The position numbers and the translations under genes are program-made. Shown in pieces: positions 56,694-64,000 of a DNA stretch of 64,000 bases. Source of the DNA: a virus; the IMG/VR virus record IMGVR_UViG_3300021185_002167, positions 62,001 through 126,000 of that record; one strand, written 5' to 3'. A model generated the notes under the pieces. That model ran no database searches, had not been told where the DNA came from, and saw only the letters and a program-made list of their open reading frames with translations. How positions within the stretch are numbered: the first letter of the stretch is position 1; every line of letters begins with the position of its first letter.

Positions 56694-59012
56694 ATGGCAA
56701 ATAAAAATTTCATAGTTAAAAATGGTATCACTGTAGGTGGTACTGAAGTAGTCAGTTCATCAGGCGTAGTTACATCTGCGGCACTTGGTGGACAAACACT
56801 CGCATCTGGAGATTCTCCAACATTTAATGATTTATCTCTTACAGGTGATTTAAATTTAACTGGTGATTTAAATATTACTGGTGATGTGAACTCTCTTTCA
56901 GTTACAGATTTAGATGTCACAGACCAAACAATTACATTAGGTGCAGGTCAAGTTGAATCAGCATCTGGTGGTTCAGGTATTATTGTAGACGGTTCAAATG
57001 CAAGTCTCTTATGGAATGAAACAACTGATGTATTTGATATTAATAAAGGTATATCTATTACAGGTAGTACTTTAGTTTCTGACGATCAAACAAACGATTG
57101 GGTTAAACAAAGTGTAAGTGGTACAACTTCTACTTTAACATTTGGTAATACCGAATCAACAAGTGGACAGGCTAAGTGGGAATACACTAGGTCGAATGGA
57201 AAATTTAAAGGTTATATAGGAGCTAATGCAGTAAATAACTTTATGACTATTGATTCTTCAGGGGAGGTTGGAATCGGAACTGATAATCCAGCCGAAAAAC
57301 TTCATGTGTCTGGAGGCGCTGTTAGAATAGATACAGATACTAACTCAACGCTCACAATTGGTGATGGCGGTAGTGATGCAATAACTCTATATGGAGGCAC
57401 AGGAGATGAACTATATATTGGAGCCAACAACGCATATAAATTAAGATTTAAAACTGACGGCGATATTGTTATGGATAATGGCGGAAATTTAGGAATTGGA
57501 ACGAGTAGTCCAAATGCTGCTGAGTTTAGTGCAACTCCTAATGGAGTTTTAGAAGTACAAGGAACTAAACCTGTTGTTTATTTAAGTGAAACAGATACTA
57601 CAGATGCTCATGCTTGGTTAGGTGTTAGTAATGGAGTAACATATTTAGGTTCTACAGGAAGTGGATTACAAATTAGAACTGGAACTGATAGTGCTTCAAC
57701 TAAAGTTACTGTTGATACATCAGGTAATGTTGGAATTGGAACGACATCGCCTCAATCAGGATTACATATTGCTGAAGGTGGTTCAGGTTCTGATGGTGGT
57801 TCAGTTCTTACTTTATCACAAACAGGTTTTGGCTCTATTGTTAATAATGATGATTTAGGTAGTGTGCATTTTGGTGGCGTAACAAGTGGTGGAGTTGGTA
57901 TTCATAACGCTGCAAAAATTATGGTTGAAGGTGATGCTACTTGGGCAAGTAATGATTATCCAACTAGAATGTCATTTTTTACTACAGCAGATGGTGCTTC
58001 ATCTGCAACAGAAGCCATGCGTATTGATTCTTCAGGCAAAGTTGGAATTGGTGTAACACCAAAAACAGATTGGGACACTGGATATAATGCAATTCAAATA
58101 GGAGAGTCATCTGCATTCTTTGCTAATGGTTCAGCTGATGAAGTATTTATGTCTCAAAACGCTAGGTGGACTTCTGGTGGTTGGAAATATAATTCATCAG
58201 GAACTGCTACATTATTTGATATGCAGTCAGGAACTACGAGGTGGAGAAGAGCAACAAGTGGCAGTAATGATGGAACTATTTCGTGGGCAGAGTCAATGCG
58301 TATCACTTCTACAGGCAAAGTTGGAATTGGAACTGATAATCCTACTGCGATTTTAGATGTATCAGCTGCTATAGGCTCAGATATAGCGCAGACTTCTACA
58401 CATACTTATAGCTCTAACAGAAACTGGGCAATGAGAACTAATAATTATGGTTCTTCAAACTGGGGCGGTTGGTCATTAGAGCGAAGTGCAGCAGCTGGTG
58501 GTGTACCTAATAAAGCTTATATAGGTATTCATGCAAATGGTAATGTAGGAATTGGTTACGGAGGATCTGCTGGAAGTGGAGGCTGGGATGGTTATAATGA
58601 TAACCCCACTGCAAGATTACATGTAGGTGGAGATATTAAGTCAACTCTTCAAGTAAAACAAGGCAATTCAGACGGAACTCCAAGATATATTAATATTCCT
58701 TATTCATCAGCTGGGAGTGGGTTTGCTTTTAATTTTGAAGATTTAGCTACACACCCAGGAGTTAGTGACCAAGCATCAGAAACAAATTCTTTCATGTTTG
58801 AAGTAAATGTAACTAGCTATCTTTTCAAGTATGTAAAAGCTTTAATAATAATAGATACAAATTCTACTAACTCGCTCTCAGTTGTAACTTTACATAATAG
58901 TGGATTAACTTGCTCTGCAACTATACCAAGTGGAAGTGAAGTAATTACAGTAACAATTGGTGGGTTGTGGGGCAATGCAACTAACTACATGGGAAGAATA
59001 ACTACATTTTAG
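56694..59012 (+). CDS. Tail fibre protein 4 with GIGT repeats
   Basis: This is a 772-residue fibre. The N-terminus FIVKNGITVGGTEVVSSSGV is the attachment motif. It contains TGDLNLTGDLNITGDVN and numerous SGxVGIGT-(D/S/T)-x-P-x3-L-x-V units (GEVGIGTDNPAEKLHV, GNVGIGTTSPQSGLHI, GKVGIGTDNPTAILDV), a repeat typical of long trimeric beta-helical fibres. The C-terminus is a small globular part with GFAFNFEDLATHPG and no S74 domain. Confidence 0.85.
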   Translation: MANKNFIVKNGITVGGTEVVSSSGVVTSAALGGQTLASGDSPTFNDLSLTGDLNLTGDLNITGDVNSLSVTDLDVTDQTITLGAGQVESASGGSGIIVDGSNASLLWNETTDVFDINKGISITGSTLVSDDQTNDWVKQSVSGTTSTLTFGNTESTSGQAKWEYTRSNGKFKGYIGANAVNNFMTIDSSGEVGIGTDNPAEKLHVSGGAVRIDTDTNSTLTIGDGGSDAITLYGGTGDELYIGANNAYKLRFKTDGDIVMDNGGNLGIGTSSPNAAEFSATPNGVLEVQGTKPVVYLSETDTTDAHAWLGVSNGVTYLGSTGSGLQIRTGTDSASTKVTVDTSGNVGIGTTSPQSGLHIAEGGSGSDGGSVLTLSQTGFGSIVNNDDLGSVHFGGVTSGGVGIHNAAKIMVEGDATWASNDYPTRMSFFTTADGASSATEAMRIDSSGKVGIGVTPKTDWDTGYNAIQIGESSAFFANGSADEVFMSQNARWTSGGWKYNSSGTATLFDMQSGTTRWRRATSGSNDGTISWAESMRITSTGKVGIGTDNPTAILDVSAAIGSDIAQTSTHTYSSNRNWAMRTNNYGSSNWGGWSLERSAAAGGVPNKAYIGIHANGNVGIGYGGSAGSGGWDGYNDNPTARLHVGGDIKSTLQVKQGNSDGTPRYINIPYSSAGSGFAFNFEDLATHPGVSDQASETNSFMFEVNVTSYLFKYVKALIIIDTNSTNSLSVVTLHNSGLTCSATIPSGSEVITVTIGGLWGNATNYMGRITTF

Positions 59013-59020
59013 GAAAAAAT

Positions 59021-59278
59021 ATGATTTCAGATATATTAATAATGACAAGCTACCAATATCCTCAGGATGCACCAGTAGAAGAATTAACAAGAAGATTAAG
59101 AGAAATTAGAGATGCTGAATTAAAGGCTACTGATTTTTGGGGTTTATCAGATCGTACAATGACTGAAGCACAAAGAACATATAGACAAGAATTAAGAGAC
59201 TGTATATCTACAATAACGCCTGAAATTGATTCAGATGGCTTTTTAGTAATGACAGAATTTCCAACTTATAGCGAATAG
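59021..59278 (+). CDS. Tail-fibre-assembly-like small protein
   Basis: This is an 85-residue protein with EELTRRLREIRDAELKATDF, WGLSDRTMTEAQRTYRQELR, a pattern close to the R-x2-LL-x2-TDW...YRQ-x-LRD core of phage fibre assembly chaperones. It lies between two fibre genes, as expected for such a chaperone. AGGA at 59011-59014 precedes the ATG. Confidence 0.7.
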   Translation: MISDILIMTSYQYPQDAPVEELTRRLREIRDAELKATDFWGLSDRTMTEAQRTYRQELRDCISTITPEIDSDGFLVMTEFPTYSE

Positions 59279-59280
59279 GA

Positions 59281-59288
59281 TATAAATA
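59281..59288 (+). promoter_or_regulatory. Late promoter box TATAAATA
   Basis: An exact late box, 6 nt before ATG 59295 and without ribosome site in between; predicted leaderless. Confidence 0.72.
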
Positions 59289-59294
59289 AGTAAT

Positions 59295-62129
59295 ATGGCA
59301 TTAACAAAAATCACATCAGACGTTATAGGAACTGGAGCAATTGAATCAACTCATATTGCATCAGGAGCTATCTCATCTTCTCATTTAACAGGTATTACTA
59401 CAGATAATGTATCTGAAGGTAGTTCTAATACCTATTTTACAAATGCAAGAGCAAGAGCCTCAGTATCTGTTACTGGTGGTAACTTAACTTATGATAATTC
59501 AACAGGTGTATTACAATTAACTAATGCTGCTATTGAAGGTGCTATTTCTACACTCGGTGATATATCAACTGGTAATATTACAACAACAGGATATCTAAGA
59601 GGTCCTGCAACATTTACAATTGACCCAGCAGCTCATGGCAATAATACTGGAACACTTGTGATTGCCGGTAATCTTCAAGTTGATGGTACAACAACCACAA
59701 TTAATTCTACTACAATGACAGTAGATGATTTAAATCTTACATTAGCATCAGGAGCAGCTAATGCAGCTGCAGCAAACGGAGCAGGACTTACAGTTGATGG
59801 TGCAAGTGCTACTATTATTTACGATGGTACAAACGATGAGTGGGACTTTAACAAAGGTATACATCTTACAACTCCAGCTCTTACAACTGCAAGAATTACT
59901 GCAGAAGAGAGCTCTGGCGCAACAACTCAATTAAGCTCAGGCGGTACTACCGGATATGTAGGAACAATATCAAATCATGACTTATTAATACGAACTAATT
60001 CTTTCGAAAGAATTCGTATAGAAAATAGTGGTGCTATTTTACTAAACGATAATTTATTGTCTTGGTACAGTCAATCAAATACTACGTATAACAATGCTAA
60101 TTTAAGAGCAGAAGATTTTTACTTTAAAAATGCTGGTAATACTACAAGGATGTTTATTGATGGAAGTACAGGTAGAATTGGAATAGGTTCCAATAACACA
60201 TCTCCTGATCAACTATTAGATATAAGTGGATCAGGAGAAGGTCTAAATTTACAAGGTGGTAATAATCGTATATATTTTTCAAATCATAGAGCTCTAGAAG
60301 GTGCAGCTAACGGGTCGTTACTTCAAGTTGGAGAAGGTTTTACAGATATTTCTTTAGAAAGTGATGTTGGTATCGCAACAAGTTCTCCAGATTTTCCTTT
60401 AGATGTAAACGGAAATATTCAAAGTAGAGGAATATTAAATTTTGATAACGAAGCAAAAAGTCATCTTTATTGTAATTTTGTAAATGGTGTTGCAAATGCT
60501 AATGTTGATATCTATATAGGAAATGTTTCTATATGGGGATATATTGAAGTAGAAATTACTGGTACTTATTCTAATCAAAATACTGCGGGAAAACTAACAA
60601 AAGTATATGCAGTTGGTACTAACCCAAACAATGCTATTTATTTAAATAAAGGTCAAGTAACTTCAACTTTAGGAACAATAAAAGATAATATTGCTTTAGG
60701 AGACTTTTATTGGGATTCCACTAATTCAAGATATGCTATAAGAGTGTCTCATATAGTTTCGACTGGAAATGACTATACTATTAAAGTTAGATTCTTTACC
60801 CATCAAGGAAGTAGTATATATGGTGCAAGAGCGGCAATGGCTAATTTAGGTGTAACTAGCGTCTATACTGCTACTGCTCTCGGTAGAAATTACATTAATA
60901 TGACTGAAGGTCCACTTGATAGAGTAGGAATTGGAGAAACCGATCCTGATAGGCCTTTACATGTAAACAGTGGTGGCTCAAATGTAGTAGCTAAGTTTGA
61001 AAGTACAGATTCTGTTGCAGCTATTGAATTTACTGATCCAGCCGGATCTGCTGAAATAGGAAATGAAGGAAATGACATAAGACTTATGCCAGCTGGTTCA
61101 ACAAGAGCATATGTCACAACTAGTGGAAATATGCATCTTCAATCTGAATCACAATGTAGATTAGTATTAGGAAGCACTGGAGGAGTCAGTATAAATAATG
61201 CCACAAACTGGATTCGTGGTAGTGGTGGTTCTTTACAGTTTAATGCTGCTTCTTCAGGATATACTTGGGAATCTGGCGGTTCTACAAGATTAGCTATGTC
61301 TTCTACAGGAGTTATAACACAAACAACTGCAGGAACTTCTGATAGTTATGATATGATACTTAGGTCTACAGATAGTGGAGACCCAGGTTTAGCAATTGTG
61401 AGAGATAGCGCTGTTGGTTTTGGTATTGCAGTAAGAGCTTCGAGTGATGATTATGCAGATCTGCAGGTAAATAGTGGTGGTCAACCAGGCTATACTGAAG
61501 CAGGTGTGTTAAGATTGTATCATAATAACAATGTTGCAATGCCAGGAAACCACTCTTATAACGTAGATGATGGTTTGTTTTTACTTTCAGATACTGGAAG
61601 AATATTTCAAACGTTTGCATACAACTCAGCTGGGGCTGAAGTATTTTTACAAAACAATAGAAACGTTAATGGACAAGTAGCTGCTTTCCAATATAGGATT
61701 AATAATAGTTCGCAGAGTGGTGGTACAATATATGCAGGAACTAATGGATATACTGGAGGAAATTTCTCGGATTATAGATTAAAAAATAATGTTGCCAATT
61801 TAACTGGTTCATTAGATAAAATAAATGCATTAAGAGTTGTAAGTTATAATCATGTTGATACTCCAGATTTAACAGAGCTTGGTGTGATTGCTCATGAAAT
61901 TCAAGAAGTATTTCCTGAATTTGTTAGAGGAGAAAAAGATGCCGTTTGGACTCAAGAAGATATTGATAATTATGAAGGACAATTACCTGATGTAGAAGCT
62001 GGAGATATAAAAGCTCAACAAGTTGACTACTTTAGTAAAGAATGGACATCACACTTTATAAAAGCAATACAAGAATTAAAAGCAGAAAATGAAGTACTTA
62101 AAGCAAGAATAGAAGCATTAGAAGGATAA
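59295..62129 (+). CDS. Tail fibre protein 5 with S74 chaperone C-terminus
   Basis: This is a 944-residue fibre: attachment motif ITSDVIGTGAIESTHIASGA, body with YFTNARARASVSVTGGNLTY and GIGT-type repeats (GRIGIGSNNTSPDQLLDI, DRVGIGETDPDRPLHV), a middle beta section and a C-terminal S74 chaperone (NFSDYRLKNNVANLTGSLDK, LTELGVIAHEIQEVFPEFVR) with a closing coiled coil. The chaperone differs from that of fibre 1 in having an acidic insertion (DAVWTQEDIDNYEGQ). Confidence 0.9.
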   Translation: MALTKITSDVIGTGAIESTHIASGAISSSHLTGITTDNVSEGSSNTYFTNARARASVSVTGGNLTYDNSTGVLQLTNAAIEGAISTLGDISTGNITTTGYLRGPATFTIDPAAHGNNTGTLVIAGNLQVDGTTTTINSTTMTVDDLNLTLASGAANAAAANGAGLTVDGASATIIYDGTNDEWDFNKGIHLTTPALTTARITAEESSGATTQLSSGGTTGYVGTISNHDLLIRTNSFERIRIENSGAILLNDNLLSWYSQSNTTYNNANLRAEDFYFKNAGNTTRMFIDGSTGRIGIGSNNTSPDQLLDISGSGEGLNLQGGNNRIYFSNHRALEGAANGSLLQVGEGFTDISLESDVGIATSSPDFPLDVNGNIQSRGILNFDNEAKSHLYCNFVNGVANANVDIYIGNVSIWGYIEVEITGTYSNQNTAGKLTKVYAVGTNPNNAIYLNKGQVTSTLGTIKDNIALGDFYWDSTNSRYAIRVSHIVSTGNDYTIKVRFFTHQGSSIYGARAAMANLGVTSVYTATALGRNYINMTEGPLDRVGIGETDPDRPLHVNSGGSNVVAKFESTDSVAAIEFTDPAGSAEIGNEGNDIRLMPAGSTRAYVTTSGNMHLQSESQCRLVLGSTGGVSINNATNWIRGSGGSLQFNAASSGYTWESGGSTRLAMSSTGVITQTTAGTSDSYDMILRSTDSGDPGLAIVRDSAVGFGIAVRASSDDYADLQVNSGGQPGYTEAGVLRLYHNNNVAMPGNHSYNVDDGLFLLSDTGRIFQTFAYNSAGAEVFLQNNRNVNGQVAAFQYRINNSSQSGGTIYAGTNGYTGGNFSDYRLKNNVANLTGSLDKINALRVVSYNHVDTPDLTELGVIAHEIQEVFPEFVRGEKDAVWTQEDIDNYEGQLPDVEAGDIKAQQVDYFSKEWTSHFIKAIQELKAENEVLKARIEALEG

Positions 62130-62134
62130 TATAA

Positions 62135-64000
62135 ATGGCAACAAAAGTAAAACTAATAGCAGATGGAGTAATAACACCAGATCAAATTACTCTGACAACA
62201 GCAAGTTCAGGAACGAATACAACTGCTCCTGCAACGACTGCTTTTGTTCAACAGGAAATAACAGCATTAGTTGATAGTTCGCCTGCAGCTTTAAATACAC
62301 TCAATGAATTAGCGGCCGCACTTGGTGATGACGAAAATTTTAGCACAACCGTTACCGATAGTATTGCATTGAAAGCTCCATTGGCGAGTCCAGCATTTAC
62401 AGGTGCTGCTACCTTTGATACATCTATAGATGTTTCAGGTGTTATAACAAGTAAAGCTGATGGAGCAGTTAATGATGCGCAAACAGGTAGATTAAACTTT
62501 ACTAATACAAATTCAAATGCTTCATCAAATCCTATAAGAGCTTCTATACTTTCAGGTAGACAAAACTCTGCTTGGGGTGGTTATTTATCTTTATACACTT
62601 CAACAGGAACAGATGCTGCTACAGAGAAGGTCAGAATTGGAGAAACAGGCAGAGTTGGAATTGGATCGACTTCGCCACAAGCAAATTTAGTTATCTCAAA
62701 TAGTGGTGCAGGGGGTTTTGAATTTACACCTGATACTACTGTTTTTAGTATTGCAAATACAAACTATATAGCTTCATATGATAGAGCTGCATCCGCTTAT
62801 AGAGATATACTACTTGATGTAGGTGGTGCAGAATCTCAATCTATTAGATTTAAAGCTGGTGGCAATGTTGGAATTGGAACGAGTAGTCCTGTCGCTAAAT
62901 TAGATGTTCGTATGTCTGACTCTAATGGTGACTATGGTCGTGGACGTGATGGTAATTTAAATTTAGAAAATACAAATACATCAGTTACTGAAGGCGGATG
63001 GTTGTCAATATCTGGTTATATGGGAAATTCAGCTTCTAGCGGACAATATCAGATGGGTTATATAAGCGGTGGGAAGCAGACAACTGCAGCTGATGGAGAC
63101 TATGGCGGCTACTTAAGTTTATGGACTACATCAAGTGGAGCAAATGGCGAAGCTAACAGTGGTGGCTATGAACGCATGAGAATAGATTCATCAGGAAATG
63201 TTGGAATTGGAGAAACCTCTCCTGATGGAGAACTTCATGTTAAAGGAACAGGTGGTGGAAATGGTGATATCTATGTTGAAAGAACATCAGGTGCAAAAAT
63301 ACACTTACAAGCACAATCAGCAAATGGAAAAATAGGCACAATCTCAAATCATAATCTAGGATTAAATACTAATGGTACGACTCGTGTAACCATAGATACT
63401 AATGGACGAGTTGGAATTGGAACTAGTCAGCCACAAACATCTACTAAAGGATTACATGTAGTACATGATGGAACTGAAGGAACACCATCTTTCCCTAGTG
63501 GAGAAGTTATTATTGCACAAAGAAACTTTAACTCATCGCAAGGTTGTCATATAGGAATTATTGGAGGTAGCGCATCAGATAGTGCTATTAATTTTGGAGA
63601 TAAAGATAACTCTGATGCTGGTATTATTAGGTATCATCATAATGGAGATTTCTTAGGATTTACTACTAATACAACAGAACATTGGAAAATGTTTGCTAAT
63701 GGTAGCTTTCAACCTACACAACAACATACAAAAGATATAGGTGGAGTAAATGCAGAAGTTAGAAATATTTATGCACAAGGATTATATGTAGGAGGCTCAG
63801 CCGCAGCAAACAAACTTGACGATTATGAAGAAGGTACTTGGACTCCTGATTTAAGGAACAATACTATTTCGTTATCTACACAAACGTGGCAATATGGTCC
63901 AACAGCTGTATACACAAAAATAGGGGACTTAGTTTTTATACATCTTTCAGGAAAGTTAAGTGCTGTAGGAGGAACTGCTAGTGGTGAATTGAGAATATTT
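62135..64000 (+). CDS. Tail fibre protein 6 (5' part, runs off the window)
   Basis: The frame is open for 622 codons to the window end. N-terminus ATKVKLIADGVITPDQITLT, then TTAPATTAFVQQEITALVD and ALNTLNELAAALGDDENFS, LKAPLASPAFTG, a very common fibre N-terminal unit. The body has GRVGIGSTSPQANLVI, GNVGIGTSSPVAKLDV, GNVGIGETSPDGELHV and GRVGIGTSQPQ repeats as in fibres 4 and 5. A near-late box TATAAATG overlaps the start codon itself. The C-terminus is missing, so a chaperone cannot be judged. Confidence 0.88.
   Translation, partial: MATKVKLIADGVITPDQITLTTASSGTNTTAPATTAFVQQEITALVDSSPAALNTLNELAAALGDDENFSTTVTDSIALKAPLASPAFTGAATFDTSIDVSGVITSKADGAVNDAQTGRLNFTNTNSNASSNPIRASILSGRQNSAWGGYLSLYTSTGTDAATEKVRIGETGRVGIGSTSPQANLVISNSGAGGFEFTPDTTVFSIANTNYIASYDRAASAYRDILLDVGGAESQSIRFKAGGNVGIGTSSPVAKLDVRMSDSNGDYGRGRDGNLNLENTNTSVTEGGWLSISGYMGNSASSGQYQMGYISGGKQTTAADGDYGGYLSLWTTSSGANGEANSGGYERMRIDSSGNVGIGETSPDGELHVKGTGGGNGDIYVERTSGAKIHLQAQSANGKIGTISNHNLGLNTNGTTRVTIDTNGRVGIGTSQPQTSTKGLHVVHDGTEGTPSFPSGEVIIAQRNFNSSQGCHIGIIGGSASDSAINFGDKDNSDAGIIRYHHNGDFLGFTTNTTEHWKMFANGSFQPTQQHTKDIGGVNAEVRNIYAQGLYVGGSAAANKLDDYEEGTWTPDLRNNTISLSTQTWQYGPTAVYTKIGDLVFIHLSGKLSAVGGTASGELRIF

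Noticed and set aside
47302-64000. Diversity-generating retroelement acting on the fibre genes
   Set aside because: No reverse transcriptase and no template/variable repeat pair seen; the repeats are protein-level fibre repeats.
1-64000. tRNA genes or CRISPR arrays
   Set aside because: No cloverleaf with a TTCRA-type arm and no regularly spaced direct repeats were seen; a tRNA search program would settle it.

Overview
The window is a contiguous piece of a T4-like (Straboviridae/cyanomyovirus-type) tailed-phage genome, AT-rich (by eye about one third G+C) and very tightly packed: most neighbouring genes overlap by 1-14 nt, often as ATGA or TAATG. Gene content (NrdA/NrdB, RNase H, PhoH, gp32/gp59/gp33, and baseplate proteins gp4, gp5, gp6, gp8, gp25, gp26, gp48 and gp53) is that of marine T4-like myophages. 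The low G+C, the lack of photosynthesis genes in this stretch and the promoter style fit a phage of a marine heterotroph, perhaps a SAR11-type host. That host guess is inference. No rRNA, tRNA, CRISPR or insertion sequence was seen.

Layout. 1-3946: a ribonucleotide-reduction block (nrdA 3' part, nrdB, a c-type cytochrome, glutaredoxin, a zinc-ribbon protein and a GIY-YIG protein). 3950-11661: replication and nucleotide-metabolism genes (RNase H, PhoH, a RecB/Cas4-like nuclease, a HAD phosphatase) mixed with small hypotheticals and ending with a T4-type lysozyme. 11676-19007: an unusual late-expressed cassette. It holds small membrane proteins, CsgF, CsgG, two curlin-repeat proteins, a FecR-domain protein, a CHASE2-class III adenylate cyclase and a small membrane protein. 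19063-22550: small early genes. 22559-25874: gp33, a DsbA-like protein, gp59 and gp32. 25873-30653 (minus strand): tape measure, a small membrane protein, gp26 with a probable -1 frameshift extension, a tail-tube-like protein, a gp2-like protein and gp4. 30698-47302 (plus strand): the baseplate (gp48, gp53, hub gp27-like, gp5, gp25, gp6, gp7-like, gp8 and a very large gp10-type protein). 47302-64000: at least six consecutive fibre genes with small accessory genes; the last one runs off the window.

Regulation can be read directly. Eight copies of an early promoter (TTTACA, exactly 17 nt, TATAAT, closely resembling T4 early promoters) precede early and middle genes, and TATAAATA late-promoter boxes precede structural genes and the curli cassette. 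Several promoters lie so close to the ATG that the mRNA should have almost no leader. Clear terminators follow the Lys-rich membrane protein, a small membrane-protein cluster, and gp32.

The most noteworthy system is the curli-type secretion and amyloid cassette coupled to a FecR protein and a membrane adenylate cyclase. Next come a phage-encoded c-type cytochrome inside the nrd operon and a canonical T_TTT_TTT slippery site at the end of the gp26 gene.
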